Source: Comamonas suwonensis (lineage in GTDB: Bacteria; Pseudomonadota; Gammaproteobacteria; Burkholderiales; Burkholderiaceae_C). Taken from it: a stretch of 64,000 bases of DNA. The notes below the pieces were generated by a model. The model was given only the letters and a program-made list of their open reading frames with translations. It had not been told where the DNA came from and did no database searches. The DNA lies in the NCBI RefSeq assembly GCF_012844455.2, contig NZ_JABBCQ020000009.1, positions 124,001 to 188,000 of the forward strand, in the 5' to 3' direction. Positions 1-10,531 of this stretch are shown one piece after another (the first letter of the stretch is position 1; each line of letters starts with the position of its first letter). Both the position numbers and the translations under genes were made by a program.

Positions 1-7
1 CTGGCAC

Positions 8-211
8 ATGGGCTTTTGTGAGCCGTGCCTGAACCTCACTGACGTGGGCGAATACCCGGATGGCATCAATCCATTCCGCGCAAAACCAGAGCACCCAGAG
101 TGGCTAGGTCACCTAAGAAACGACCCAACCTGGGCCGAATGGCGCAAGGACAACATGGCACAGCTGGAGGCATGGGATGCAGCAGCCAAGGAAGGAGCGC
201 AGCAGGGATGA
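8..211 (+). CDS. Small hypothetical protein of an integrative element
   Basis: Encodes about 67 residues, hydrophilic and acidic, with a CEPC (CxxC) pair near the start that could bind metal. The frame is open to the left edge of the window, so the true start may lie outside it. The stop overlaps the ATG of the next small gene (ATGA), suggesting translational coupling. Neighbouring small genes, an AlpA-type regulator and an integrase place it in a prophage or integrative island. No family is recognised and no function is proposed. Confidence 0.5.
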   Translation: MGFCEPCLNLTDVGEYPDGINPFRAKPEHPEWLGHLRNDPTWAEWRKDNMAQLEAWDAAAKEGAQQG

Positions 212-285
212 GCCGCAAACGAGACATCCGCCGCGCCCGCCGTGAGCGCGAACAAGAGAAACGTAACCCCGAGCCCCGCCACTGA
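208..285 (+). CDS. Very small basic protein coupled to the preceding gene
   Basis: A 25-residue frame, MSRKRDIRRARREREQEKR followed by six more residues, starts in an ATGA overlap with the stop of the upstream small gene. It is strongly basic and arginine-rich, and probably helical. The overlap and the location in a compact run of small island genes are the only support. It may be a nucleic-acid-binding peptide or a non-functional tail; no family is recognised. Confidence 0.3.
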   Translation: MSRKRDIRRARREREQEKRNPEPRH

Positions 286-300
286 GCGGGGTTCTGCTTT

Positions 301-519
301 ATGGGAGCCACGATGGCAACCAGCGCCAGCACGGTAGGCCTGCCGGAAGACCAAGCCTACCTACTCCACCACTTCAACTGCCCCTACTGCATATCTGCCG
401 GGGCAACGCCTGGAAAGCAGCAGCGATGCCCGGAGGGGCTAAAGCTCTGGGATGCCTACAACCAAGCTGCCCGGCCGCCACCCAGCACCCGCAGGCCGCG
501 CCCATTACGACACCCCTAA
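301..519 (+). CDS. Small cysteine-containing island protein
   Basis: Encodes 72 residues. A central CPYC motif (about residue 27) and a further cysteine near residue 43 suggest a small metal-binding fold, as in many phage and island proteins. A second ATG four codons in (313) is an alternative start. The C-terminus is rich in proline and arginine. A strong hairpin with flanking A and T runs lies immediately downstream. Function unknown. Confidence 0.45.
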   Translation: MGATMATSASTVGLPEDQAYLLHHFNCPYCISAGATPGKQQRCPEGLKLWDAYNQAARPPPSTRRPRPLRHP

Positions 520-521
520 AC

Positions 522-552
522 AAAAAGCCCCGAACTTCGGGGCTTAACTTTT
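522..552. terminator. Bidirectional intrinsic terminator
   Basis: Perfect inverted repeat AAGCCCCGAA/TTCGGGGCTT preceded by a run of A and followed by a T-rich tail. It separates the small island genes from the AlpA-type regulator and could stop transcription in both directions. Confidence 0.65.
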
Positions 553-561
553 GATAGCACT

Positions 562-783
562 ATGAGCAATATCACAAGCACTGAGAATCAGATTCAGCCA
601 CTGATTTACACCAAGGCCCAGCTGCCCGCTATCGTGGGTCTGAGCAAAGCCACTATCGACCGCATGCGCAAAGAAAAGGCATTCCCCGAAGCCATCGTTC
701 TTTGTAAAAACAAGGTGGGATGGCCCGTAGATGTGGTGAAGCAGTGGATTGCCCAGCGCCCCACCGCCACCGGTATTTATTGA
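562..783 (+). CDS. AlpA-family transcriptional regulator / excisionase-like protein
   Basis: A 73-residue protein with the AlpA-type winged helix-turn-helix: an N-terminal segment, then LPAIVGLSKATIDRMRK (about residues 23-39) as the helix-turn-helix and a C-terminal segment ending VDVVKQWIAQR. In P4-like elements such proteins act as excisionase-type DNA-architectural factors or activators of the adjacent integrase. Here the integrase is next door but convergent, and the two coding regions overlap by about 7 bases at their 3' ends. The family call is good; excisionase activity is an inference from context. Confidence 0.8.
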   Translation: MSNITSTENQIQPLIYTKAQLPAIVGLSKATIDRMRKEKAFPEAIVLCKNKVGWPVDVVKQWIAQRPTATGIY

Positions 784-1970
784 GCCTGGATGCAGTGATT
801 GGCCCAATCCTGCATCAGCTGCGTCCGTTTCTCCAGCAAGTCACCCCGGCGGTAAGCAGCTTCCACTTTGCTCTCTATGGTGTGAGCCAGGGCCATCTCC
901 ACCACATCCTTGTCATAGTCCGTGCACTCTGCCGCCCAGTCGCGGAAGGTGCTACGGAACCCATGGGGCACAGCAGTAAGCTCCATTCGGCGCATGACCG
1001 CCGTAAGCGTCATATCCGACAACGCTTTACCCGATTCACTTGGGAAAACGTAGTCGCACCCCTCTTTGCGAGCCTGACCGGCCAGCAGCGCCAGCGCCTG
1101 TTTTGACAGGGGCACGCGATGCTCGCGCCGGGCTTTCATGCGCTCGGCTGGAATCGTCCAGACTCCCGCCCCCATATCAATCTCACTCCACACCGCCTCT
1201 CTAGCCTCACCCGACCGCACAGCGGTCAGCACCTGGAATAGCAGCGCCTTGGCGCCCTGACCTGCGCTCGCGGCAATGGCCCCCACAACTGGTGCAACCT
1301 CTTTGTACGGGACAGCCTCATGGTGGCGCACCTTCGCAATCTTGGTGGGCTTGGGCAATATCTGATCAAGGTGCCCTGTCCATCGCGCAGGGTTCGGGTG
1401 CTTGTGCCCACAGAACACGGCGGCCCAATCAAGCACCGTTTCAACCCGGCCACGCACGCGCGATGCGGTTTCGGTCTTGGTGTGCCAGATCGGCTGCAGC
1501 AGCGCAAGAATGTGCTGAGTGTCGATAGTGGTCACATCCAGATCCCCAATGAAGGGGTAGGCGTAGGTTTCAAGAGTGGCTGACCACTGCCCGGCATGCT
1601 TGGCATTGCTCCACTCGCCTGACTTGGCGGTGATGCATTTATTTGCCGCATCCCTGAATAGCAGCTTCTTGGCCTGCTCCAGCTGGCGCTGGGCGCGAAG
1701 GCTCCCGCGCTCATCGATAGGGTCAATACCTTGCTGAATCTTCAGGTGGGCATCGCGCGCTTTGTCACGGGCCATAGACAGGGTGACTGTGGGGTACGAG
1801 CCCAAACCCATCCGCCTACGGGACTTGTGGATAACGTATCTCAAGACCCATGACCGGCTCAATCCAGCCACCCGTAAATGCAGCCCGGCCACGCCACCAA
1901 CGGCAAACACGCCATCTGATTTCAGGCGTGCAACCTCCAACGCTCCCAGCTCTTTACTGATCTTTGGCAT
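777..1970 (-). CDS. Tyrosine-type site-specific integrase (P4 family)
   Basis: A 397-residue recombinase with an N-terminal DUF4102-like arm-binding region (about 1-90, including LHLRVAG and RRMGLGSYPTVTL), a central SAM-like core-binding domain and a C-terminal catalytic domain. Visible catalytic residues are the first arginine in TAVRSGEAREAVW, HGFRSTFRDW (HxxR) and the nucleophilic tyrosine in EAAYRRGD. It begins about 175 bp from the 3' end of tRNA-Ser, the usual attachment site for this family, so it most likely integrated the element whose end occupies positions 1-2145. It is full length with no frameshift. Confidence 0.95.
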   Translation of the reverse strand: MPKISKELGALEVARLKSDGVFAVGGVAGLHLRVAGLSRSWVLRYVIHKSRRRMGLGSYPTVTLSMARDKARDAHLKIQQGIDPIDERGSLRAQRQLEQAKKLLFRDAANKCITAKSGEWSNAKHAGQWSATLETYAYPFIGDLDVTTIDTQHILALLQPIWHTKTETASRVRGRVETVLDWAAVFCGHKHPNPARWTGHLDQILPKPTKIAKVRHHEAVPYKEVAPVVGAIAASAGQGAKALLFQVLTAVRSGEAREAVWSEIDMGAGVWTIPAERMKARREHRVPLSKQALALLAGQARKEGCDYVFPSESGKALSDMTLTAVMRRMELTAVPHGFRSTFRDWAAECTDYDKDVVEMALAHTIESKVEAAYRRGDLLEKRTQLMQDWANHCIQAQ

Positions 1971-1983
1971 ATCGTTTCAATCT

Positions 1984-2005
1984 TGTAGGCCATCCTGTAG
2001 GCCAT
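1984..2005. repeat. Tandem 10-bp direct repeat upstream of the integrase
   Basis: TGTAGGCCAT occurs twice with a 12-bp period just upstream of the integrase start, between the gene and the tRNA attachment site. Closely spaced short direct repeats in this position are typical of arm-type integrase or excisionase binding sites; that role is an inference. Confidence 0.4.
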
Positions 2006-2098
2006 AAAGATTATGACTGAAAGAGGCGATATGAGGCCATTTGAGCCAAAAGAAATCAATAAATGGATAGTTTTCGCTGATCTAGGATCGAATAGACG

Positions 2099-2131
2099 AA
2101 AAAAAGCACGCCAGTAGCGTGCTTTTAGTCA
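2099..2131 (-). terminator. Intrinsic terminator downstream of tRNA-Ser
   Basis: Stem AAAAGCACGC / GCGTGCTTTT with loop CAGTA. On the minus strand the stem is followed by a run of seven T, so it should end transcripts coming from serS and tRNA-Ser. It lies beyond the tRNA 3' end, so it was probably supplied by the integrated element. Confidence 0.7.
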
Positions 2132-2145
2132 CAAATCAAATGATT

Positions 2146-2235
<90 letters not shown>

Positions 2236-2266
2236 TGTGTCGAAGCATCTATTCTAACCTGAAAAA

Positions 2267-3766
<1,500 letters not shown>

Positions 3767-4756
3767 TTAGTGTCCAGTCTCCGGTGCCTTGCGCACTTCG
3801 ATCTCAAGGCCTGTGGCCTCGTCGATCTTCAAACCCTTGGGCAGCGGAAATTTGATGGTTTCCTCAATGCCGTCCATCTTGCGCACGGCCACGGCACCCA
3901 ACTGCTTGATGCGGGCGATGACTTCATTAACCAGCACTTCAGGCGCAGAAGCTCCAGCCGTCAGGCCCACGCGGGCGGTATCGGTAAACCACTCTTCTTT
4001 GAGCTCACCCGCGTTGTCCACCATATAGGCGGGCGTGCCCAAGCGGGCGGCGAGTTCGCGCAGGCGGTTGCTGTTGGAGCTGGTGGGGCTGCCGACGACG
4101 ATGACCAGATCCACCTGGGGCGCGAGAATCTTCACGGCGTCCTGGCGGTTTTGCGTGGCGTAGCAAATATCCTGCTGCTTGGGTTCGCGCACGCTGGGAA
4201 AGCGGGCGCGAATTGCGGCTTTGATGCCTGCGGCGTCGTCGACCGACAAGGTGGTCTGCGTGACCACGGCCAGCTTCTCCGTCTGGCGCGGAGCCACCAT
4301 GGCTACGTCCGCTTCATCTTCAACCAGATGAATGCCTTCGGACAGCTGACCCATGGTGCCCTCGACTTCCGGGTGACCCTTGTGGCCAATCATCAGAAAT
4401 TCGTAGCCTTCCTTGGCCAACTTGGCGACTTCGACGTGCACCTTGGTGACCAGCGGGCAAGTCGCATCAAAAATGGAGAAGCCGCGGCGCACCGCCTCTT
4501 GCTGCACAGCTTTGGAGACGCCGTGGGCCGAGAAAATCAGCGTAGCGCCTTCAGGGACATCGTCCAGTTCTTCAATAAAGATAGCGCCCTTGGCCTTGAG
4601 GTCGTTGACCACAAAGGTGTTGTGCACGATCTCGTGACGCACATAGATCGGTGCGCCGAACTTGGTCAACGCACGCTCGACGATTTCGATGGCGCGGTCC
4701 ACGCCGGCGCAAAAGCCGCGTGGCTCGGCCAGCAGAACTTCTTTGCCGCCCAGCAC
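3767..4756 (-). CDS. ispH: 4-hydroxy-3-methylbut-2-enyl diphosphate reductase
   Basis: Last enzyme of the MEP isoprenoid pathway; it reduces HMBPP to IPP and DMAPP with a [4Fe-4S] cluster. The 329-residue product has the three cluster cysteines C16 ([10 protein letters not shown]), C100 ([11 protein letters not shown]) and C198 ([11 protein letters not shown]), and substrate histidines in HEIVHN, SAHG and KGHPE. The start is GTG at 4756, one base after the stop of fkpB, so the two are co-transcribed, as in many proteobacteria. The C-terminal tail after about residue 310 is a variable extension. Confidence 0.97.
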   Translation of the reverse strand: MLGGKEVLLAEPRGFCAGVDRAIEIVERALTKFGAPIYVRHEIVHNTFVVNDLKAKGAIFIEELDDVPEGATLIFSAHGVSKAVQQEAVRRGFSIFDATCPLVTKVHVEVAKLAKEGYEFLMIGHKGHPEVEGTMGQLSEGIHLVEDEADVAMVAPRQTEKLAVVTQTTLSVDDAAGIKAAIRARFPSVREPKQQDICYATQNRQDAVKILAPQVDLVIVVGSPTSSNSNRLRELAARLGTPAYMVDNAGELKEEWFTDTARVGLTAGASAPEVLVNEVIARIKQLGAVAVRKMDGIEETIKFPLPKGLKIDEATGLEIEVRKAPETGH

Positions 4757-4757
4757 T

Positions 4758-5240
4758 TCAGAGTACCCCGATCAGCTTCACTTCAAACGTCACGGGCTGG
4801 CCAGCCAGCGGGTGGTTGAAGTCAAACAGCACGGCGCCATCTTCGCGCACCTGCACCACGGCACCGGCGTAGCTGCCCAGACCGTCTGGCGTGGGGAACT
4901 GCACCACATCGCCAGCGGTGTATTTCTCATAAGGGTCACCCAGCTCATTCATGAGCTTGCGGGCCACCCACTGCATCATTTCTGGGTTGCGCTCACCAAA
5001 GGCCTCGCCAGCAGCCAGCTCAAAGGTGGTGTGCGTGCCTTCAACCACGCCAATCAGCTTGTCTTCCATGGCCGGGGACAGCTCACCCGCGCCCAGCGAC
5101 AGGGTCGCTGGCTTTTCATTGAAGGTGTTGATCACATCGCCTGCCGGGCCGGCCAGACGGTAATGCAGCGTGAGAAATGAGCCTGCCTGCACGACGGGCA
5201 GGTCCGCGGCAGCGACGGTGGGGGTTGCGCTTGTGGTCAT
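4758..5240 (-). CDS. fkpB: FKBP-type peptidyl-prolyl cis-trans isomerase (SlpA/FkpB)
   Basis: Cytoplasmic prolyl isomerase and chaperone of the SlyD/SlpA type, 160 residues from the ATG at 5240. The FKBP half-domain ([18 protein letters not shown], residues about 23-42) is followed by the inserted IF chaperone domain ([17 protein letters not shown]) and a C-terminal strand ([20 protein letters not shown]) typical of SlpA. It lacks the histidine-rich tail of SlyD. It is directly upstream of ispH with a one-base gap. An upstream in-frame ATG at 5294 gives an atypical N-terminus and was not chosen. Confidence 0.95.
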   Translation of the reverse strand: MTTSATPTVAAADLPVVQAGSFLTLHYRLAGPAGDVINTFNEKPATLSLGAGELSPAMEDKLIGVVEGTHTTFELAAGEAFGERNPEMMQWVARKLMNELGDPYEKYTAGDVVQFPTPDGLGSYAGAVVQVREDGAVLFDFNHPLAGQPVTFEVKLIGVL

Positions 5241-5358
5241 GAAAGTCCCGATAAACTGGGCTTCATTGTAAGAGCGCACCGATAACCTCTTCACTGCTGC
5301 GTTGAGATTACCGGCTCGCCCCTAAGATTCTTCGCTTGTCGCAAGCCGCCCAACACCC

Positions 5359-6039
5359 ATGCCCATCAAAGACCTGCCACTGGACGCTCAGCCGCGCGAA
5401 AAGCTCGCTCAGCGGGGTTCGGCCGCGCTCTCGGATGCCGAGCTACTGGCCATCATCCTGCGCACGGGCATGGCCGGAAAAACCGTGCTGCAAATGGCGC
5501 AAGAGCTGCTGGAGCTGCCCGGCACCGGCGGTCTAGCGGGTCTGCTGGCCGCAGATTACAAGGCGCTGAGCAGCGTCAAAGGTCTTGGCCCGGCCAAGCG
5601 CGCAGAGCTGATGGCTGTGCTGGAGCTGGCTCGCCGCGCCACCGCGCAGCAGTTGCGGGAGCGAGAGGTGTTCGCATCGCCAGAAGCCGTCGAACATTAT
5701 CTGCAGCTGCACCTGGCAGCCAAAAGCCATGAAGTGTTTGCCGTGCTGTTTCTAGATAGTCAGAACCGCCTGCTGGCTCTGGAGGAAATGTTTCGCGGTA
5801 CTTTGACGCAAACCTCGGTTTACCCTCGTGAAGTCGTGTTGCGCGCTCTCCACCATCAAGCCGGTGCGGTCATCCTGGCCCACAACCACCCCAGCGGCAG
5901 CGTGCAGCCCAGTCATGCCGACCGATCATTGACCGCAACGCTCAAAGCCGCACTGGCACTGATCGATGTCCACGTGCTCGATCACATCATCGTAGCCCCA
6001 GGCGCTGCGCTTTCCATGGCCACGCAAGGCCTCATGTAA
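5359..6039 (+). CDS. radC: RadC-family (JAB/MPN) protein
   Basis: A 226-residue protein with an N-terminal helix-hairpin-helix region ([28 protein letters not shown], residues about 24-95) and a C-terminal JAMM metalloprotease-like domain (HNHPSG at 175-180, Asp188). The E. coli name comes from an old DNA-repair phenotype later traced to recG, so the biochemical role is unsettled; JAMM proteins are zinc hydrolases. It is divergent from fkpB and stands alone, with full family length. Confidence 0.95.
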   Translation: MPIKDLPLDAQPREKLAQRGSAALSDAELLAIILRTGMAGKTVLQMAQELLELPGTGGLAGLLAADYKALSSVKGLGPAKRAELMAVLELARRATAQQLREREVFASPEAVEHYLQLHLAAKSHEVFAVLFLDSQNRLLALEEMFRGTLTQTSVYPREVVLRALHHQAGAVILAHNHPSGSVQPSHADRSLTATLKAALALIDVHVLDHIIVAPGAALSMATQGLM

Positions 6040-6160
6040 CCCATTTTTGACTGATGAATGGTCTTGCGAGCCCGCTTGCCGCAGGCGATTTCAACGCTCA
6101 AGAGCAGGCGAAGGGAAGGATGGCAGGGTGTTTTGCAAGCATTCTCACAAAAACATAGAA

Positions 6161-6181
6161 TGCGAAGAATTCTCATTTGCA
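6161..6181. promoter_or_regulatory. Candidate Fur box upstream of the ECF sigma gene
   Basis: TGCGAAGAATTCTCATTTGCA is an imperfect palindrome centred on GAATTC that resembles the TGAGAATnATTCTCA form of Fur operators. It lies 14-34 bp upstream of the ATG of a FecI-type sigma factor that heads an iron-uptake set. The role is inferred from sequence likeness and context. Confidence 0.55.
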
Positions 6182-6194
6182 ATTCCATCAACCC

Positions 6195-6707
6195 ATGTCT
6201 TCACAGCCTGCAGCGGACCCGGTCCACACGCTCTATGTCGATCACCATGCCTGGCTGCAGAGCTGGCTGCTGCGCAGGCTGGGTAATACGCATCAGGCTG
6301 CAGATCTGACACAAGACACATTTGTCAGAGTGATCGCAGGTCAGCAGGTGCATGCCATTCGTGAGCCCAAGGCATATCTGACCACCTTGGCCCAGCGGGT
6401 GCTCTACCACTTCTGGCGCAGGCGGGAACTAGAGCAGGCCTGGCTGGATGCACTGGCCACCCTGCCCGAAGAAGTAGCTCCGTCGCCGGAAGACTATGCA
6501 CTGGTTCGCGAAGCCATCGAAGCCGTGGATCAGTGGATGGAGGGCCTGCCACCCAAAGTTCGCCAAGTGTTTCTGCTGCGCCGTCTCGAAGATCTGAAAC
6601 ATACAGAAATTGCAGAGGTCATGTGCCTTTCTGTCGCCACCGTGGAGCGATACATGAAGCAGGCATTGATGCAGCTTATGCAGCTGCCGCAGCCCCTTCA
6701 TTCTTGA
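6195..6707 (+). CDS. FecI-type ECF RNA polymerase sigma factor
   Basis: A 170-residue extracytoplasmic-function sigma factor with region 2 (DLTQDTFVRVIAG, about residues 37-49) and region 4 (LPPKVRQVFLLRRLEDLKHTEIAEVMCLSVATVERYMKQAL). FecI-like factors are activated by a FecR protein when a TonB receptor binds its ferric siderophore, and then transcribe the receptor gene. The ATG at 6195 is preferred over an upstream TTG. The FecR gene follows after 7 bp and the receptor after that. A Fur-like palindrome overlaps the presumed promoter. Confidence 0.93.
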   Translation: MSSQPAADPVHTLYVDHHAWLQSWLLRRLGNTHQAADLTQDTFVRVIAGQQVHAIREPKAYLTTLAQRVLYHFWRRRELEQAWLDALATLPEEVAPSPEDYALVREAIEAVDQWMEGLPPKVRQVFLLRRLEDLKHTEIAEVMCLSVATVERYMKQALMQLMQLPQPLHS

Positions 6708-6714
6708 CCGATCC

Positions 6715-7707
6715 ATGGACCGCAACACAGAGCAAGCCATTGACTGGCTGATCACGCTGGATTCTGGCCGCGTCAGCGAGACCGAGCGACAAGCCTTTGA
6801 AGTCTGGCTACACCAGTCACCCGTCCATGCTCAGGCTTGGGCCTTGTTGCAACAACGCCTGTCCCGCAGCATGGGCACGGCATCAACCCAGTTGCGCCGC
6901 GATGGCAGCGGCAATACCGCGCTGGGCATTCAGGCACTGCTGGCCCCCATACCCACGACGGCTCGCAGGCGAAAAGTACTGGGTGGTGGCCTTGCCGCCT
7001 TGGTGGCCAGCGCCACAGCGGGCTGGATGGTGCATCGGCAGACGCCACTGACCACTTTGGCCGCCGACTTGCGTACCGGAACAGCGCAGCGCATGAACCA
7101 CCGCCTGCCCGATGGCAGCGAGATTTTGCTGGATGCCCGCTCTGCGGTAGACATTGCCTTCAATGACGCTCTGCGTCTGGTGCACCTGAGAGAAGGTGCC
7201 CTGATGGCGCATGTGCTGGCCGAGGCGGATTCTGTACGCCTTCGTCCCTTTGTCGTGCAAAGCGCGCAAGGACAGGTACAGGCGCTTGGCACCCGTTTCA
7301 TGGTGCGCCAGGCGCAAGGCAGAACGCTGGTGCATGTCACCGAACACAGCGTTCGTCTGAGCATCCCCAAAGGCCAGCAGCACACACTGCATGAAGGCCA
7401 GAGCGCCTGGATGGACGCGGATCAGATCACCCCCATAGAAACAGAACGCATGGACCCCGCAGCCTGGGTCGACGGGATCATCAGTGTTCACGATCAATCA
7501 CTGGGAGAAGTGATTGAGGCGCTGCGGCCATACCAGGCCGGAATCATCCGCATCAGCCCACAAGCCGCTCAGGTGCGCATTTTTGGCGTCTTCTCCCTGG
7601 CTCAGCCCCAGCAGATGCTGCAAGACCTGGTGAACACCCACCCGGTACAGATTCGCCAATGGGGCTCTTGGCTTACGGTGATTGAGATGAGCAAAAGCGG
7701 CTCGTAG
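6715..7707 (+). CDS. FecR-family anti-sigma/sigma-regulator protein
   Basis: A 330-residue inner-membrane signal transducer. The N-terminal cytoplasmic DUF4880-like domain (AIDWLITLDSGRVSETERQAFEVWLHQSPVHAQAW) binds the sigma factor. A transmembrane segment near residues 83-103 (VLGGGLAALVASATAGWMV) is followed by the periplasmic FecR domain (RTGTAQRMNHRLPDGSEILLDARSAV). It sits between the sigma gene and the receptor gene, as expected for a three-part surface-signalling system. Confidence 0.93.
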   Translation: MDRNTEQAIDWLITLDSGRVSETERQAFEVWLHQSPVHAQAWALLQQRLSRSMGTASTQLRRDGSGNTALGIQALLAPIPTTARRRKVLGGGLAALVASATAGWMVHRQTPLTTLAADLRTGTAQRMNHRLPDGSEILLDARSAVDIAFNDALRLVHLREGALMAHVLAEADSVRLRPFVVQSAQGQVQALGTRFMVRQAQGRTLVHVTEHSVRLSIPKGQQHTLHEGQSAWMDADQITPIETERMDPAAWVDGIISVHDQSLGEVIEALRPYQAGIIRISPQAAQVRIFGVFSLAQPQQMLQDLVNTHPVQIRQWGSWLTVIEMSKSGS

Positions 7708-7835
7708 CAAATGCCGCACAGCCAACACCGCAAACATTCAGGAAAAAATTTCAATGCGTGAGGGGTTTTCAGGTGCTTGTTGCACATAGCTAGTGAAGCC
7801 AGATATTTCACAGCAACGACCGGACACCTGACACC

Positions 7836-10442
7836 ATGGCCTTTTCTTACCATCCCCCCCTGCCCCGCGAAAACTGCCTGCAGCGCCCTCCTTCCATGCT
7901 CTTGCCCATTGCCATGGTCTGCTCGCTGGCTACGTTTTCCAGCACCCATGCGCAATCTGCGGAGCCCGCACCAAGTGCCACCAAGACCGCTCAGGCATCG
8001 CCCGCAGACGCATCGGCGAAATCCGCCCAGTACACCCAGGCCGTGAGCTGGAATCTGCCCGCCGGTCCACTGGACGATACCTTGACTCGTATCGCCCGCC
8101 AGGGCCAGCGCAGCATCAGTGCCAGTCCCGCTTTACTCGCAGGCAAGCGCGCGCCAGCCGTGCAAGGCAGCTACAGCGTGGAACGTGCAGCACAGCTTGC
8201 GCTAGCAGGCAGCGGCTTGCGGCTGGCCAGCACACCGAACGGCACCCTCACCGTTTGGCAAGATAGCGCGGCAACGGCCTCCGTGCCCGTCTCCGGCTCT
8301 GCCGTTGCAGGGGCAAGTTCGGCTGAGCATGCCTTGGCTGAAGTGCGGGTCACCGCCCATGCAGACAGCTCGGGGACCACCGAAGGTACGGGTGCCTACA
8401 CTGCCCAAGGCCCCACCAGCATGTCCACAGGACTTGCACTGAGCCTGCGCGACACGCCCCAGTCGATCAGCGTTATCACACAGCAACGCATGGAGGATGA
8501 GAGCCTCACCACCATCAACGAGGTGCTGATGCGTACCCCAGGCATCAGCACCTCGGTGCTGGGCACCGAACGCAGCAATGCCAATGCACGCGGCTATGCC
8601 ATCACCAACTACCAGATCGATGGGGTCAGCACGCATTCCGAGTTTCTGGGTCTGGATGCACTGCCCACCCAAAGCATTGCCGACATGGCCTTGTATGACC
8701 GCGTGGAAGTGCTGCGCGGCGCATCGGGCCTGACCACGGGCGCAGGCGACCCCTCGGGCATCGTCAACCTGGTGCGCAAAAAGCCTACCGAGCAGTTTCA
8801 GGCCTCAGCCGAAGCCAGTGCGGGCTCTTTTGGTAACCGCCGGGCCATGGTTGACATCTCTTCGCCACTGAACGAAGCAGGCACCGTGCGCGGGCGCTTT
8901 GTGGGCGTGCACCAAGATGCCGACAGCCACATTGACTTCTACAGCAAGAAAAAAGACGTGCTGTATGGCGTGATACAGGCCGACCTGACATCCACCCTGC
9001 AGCTCACAGCTGGGCTGGACCACCAACGCAGCCGCTCACGCGGCTCCATGTCGTATCTGGGGTTTCCGCTATTCAACAGTGAAGGCCAACAAAATCAGTT
9101 CCCCACCTCGTTCAACAGTGCCAGCCGCGATAACCGGTTCAATACCAACTCGACCACCACCTTTGCGGCGCTGGAACAGTCGCTTCCCGACAACTGGAAG
9201 CTCAAGCTCTCTGCCAACCACCTGCGCTCCTCCCAGCGAGAAGATGCCGTTTACCTGAACGTCAATGCCGCGCCATTTGACCCTGTCACTGGCGATGGCC
9301 TGAAGCTGAATGCCGAACGACGCGACTACCGCTTGCGCAACAAGACTTTTGACATCCATGTGCGCGGCCCCATCACACTCGGCGGCCGCGAACATGAACT
9401 GGTTTTTGGCATGGACCATACCAGCTTTCAGAGCTATACCGATGGCAGCCTGGATGTGAGCGGACTGCGCGGAAAACCCGTCAACATCTACCAATGGGAT
9501 AACAACGGCAAGCCCGTGTTTAACAATCCCACCGTGGTCTATGACAGCACCCGCAGCCAGAGCAGCGTCTATGGCGCAGGCCGCTTTGCGCTCGCCGACA
9601 GCCTGAAGCTGATCGTTGGTGGCAAGCTGATGAACTACCGCAGTGACTACGTCACCACCAACACCAGCGGCTACTACGCCAACTCACCGGCATCGGAAAA
9701 CCGCATATTCACGCCCTATGCCGGTCTGATCTACACCCTGAGCCCGCAGCACACCCTGTACACCAGCTACTCCACCATTTACAACCCACAGACCTCACGG
9801 GATCGCAATGGAGCCTTTCTTGACCCACAGGAAGGCAATACCTATGAGGCTGGCATCAAAAGCGACTGGCTGGGCGGGCGCCTGAACAGCAGCGCGGCTA
9901 TCTACCAGATCCGCCAGGACAATCTGGCCACCGATGACCCGGGCCAGTTCATTCCAGGCACCACCGACACCGCCTCTCGCGCCATCAAGGGTGCCAAAAC
10001 ACACGGTATCGACCTAGAAGTCAATGGTGCCATCACACCAGACTGGGCCATTACCGCCTCCTACAACTTCAGTGCCTCAAAAGATGCGAAGGGCGCTCGC
10101 ATCAACACCACCTTTCCCCGCCACATGGCCCGCTTGTGGACCACGTACCGCATGCCAGGCGAATGGCGCAAGCTCACGGTGGGTGGCGGTGTGAACTGGA
10201 ACAGCGGCATCTCCTACACCGGCGAAATCTGGCAGATCGGTAAAGAAGCCACCGCTCGCCAGGGCGCTTATGCAGTGGTCGGCCTGATGGCACGCTACCA
10301 GGTCAATGACAAGCTCGCGCTGAGCCTGAACGTAAACAACCTGTTTGACCGAAAGTACATCGCGGCCATGTCAGGCTGGTGGTACTCGGGCATGTACGGC
10401 ACACCACGCAGCGTACAGGTCAGCGCTCGCTACAACTTCTGA
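7836..10442 (+). CDS. TonB-dependent ferric-siderophore receptor with STN signalling domain
   Basis: An 868-residue outer-membrane transducer. After a signal peptide (hydrophobic run MLLPIAMVCSLATFSSTHAQ, residues about 21-40; an in-frame ATG at 7896 is an alternative start) comes an STN domain (residues about 68-141) that contacts FecR. Then come the plug (TPQSISVITQQRMEDESLTT; RVEVLRGASGLTTGAGDPSG) and a 22-strand barrel ending in the typical C-terminal phenylalanine (SARYNF). The family resembles FoxA/FhuE/FpvA-type receptors; the ligand cannot be read from sequence. It completes the sigma-FecR-receptor set. Confidence 0.95.
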   Translation: MAFSYHPPLPRENCLQRPPSMLLPIAMVCSLATFSSTHAQSAEPAPSATKTAQASPADASAKSAQYTQAVSWNLPAGPLDDTLTRIARQGQRSISASPALLAGKRAPAVQGSYSVERAAQLALAGSGLRLASTPNGTLTVWQDSAATASVPVSGSAVAGASSAEHALAEVRVTAHADSSGTTEGTGAYTAQGPTSMSTGLALSLRDTPQSISVITQQRMEDESLTTINEVLMRTPGISTSVLGTERSNANARGYAITNYQIDGVSTHSEFLGLDALPTQSIADMALYDRVEVLRGASGLTTGAGDPSGIVNLVRKKPTEQFQASAEASAGSFGNRRAMVDISSPLNEAGTVRGRFVGVHQDADSHIDFYSKKKDVLYGVIQADLTSTLQLTAGLDHQRSRSRGSMSYLGFPLFNSEGQQNQFPTSFNSASRDNRFNTNSTTTFAALEQSLPDNWKLKLSANHLRSSQREDAVYLNVNAAPFDPVTGDGLKLNAERRDYRLRNKTFDIHVRGPITLGGREHELVFGMDHTSFQSYTDGSLDVSGLRGKPVNIYQWDNNGKPVFNNPTVVYDSTRSQSSVYGAGRFALADSLKLIVGGKLMNYRSDYVTTNTSGYYANSPASENRIFTPYAGLIYTLSPQHTLYTSYSTIYNPQTSRDRNGAFLDPQEGNTYEAGIKSDWLGGRLNSSAAIYQIRQDNLATDDPGQFIPGTTDTASRAIKGAKTHGIDLEVNGAITPDWAITASYNFSASKDAKGARINTTFPRHMARLWTTYRMPGEWRKLTVGGGVNWNSGISYTGEIWQIGKEATARQGAYAVVGLMARYQVNDKLALSLNVNNLFDRKYIAAMSGWWYSGMYGTPRSVQVSARYNF

Positions 10443-10531
10443 TCCAACGCACAAGCGGGGGCCTGCAAAGCCCCTGCTGTGCCAGCATTTGCTCTGAGGG
10501 CAGGCAAATATGCGGTACAACCGGCGTCACC

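Noticed and set aside
3770-4819. Plus-strand frame of 349 codons opposite ispH
   Set aside because: Shadow of ispH and the end of fkpB; all cluster cysteines and motifs are on the minus strand.
10455-10492. Possible terminator after the TonB receptor (GGGGCCTGCAAAGCCCC)
   Set aside because: A short GC hairpin exists but no T-run follows, and the Smr gene comes soon after.
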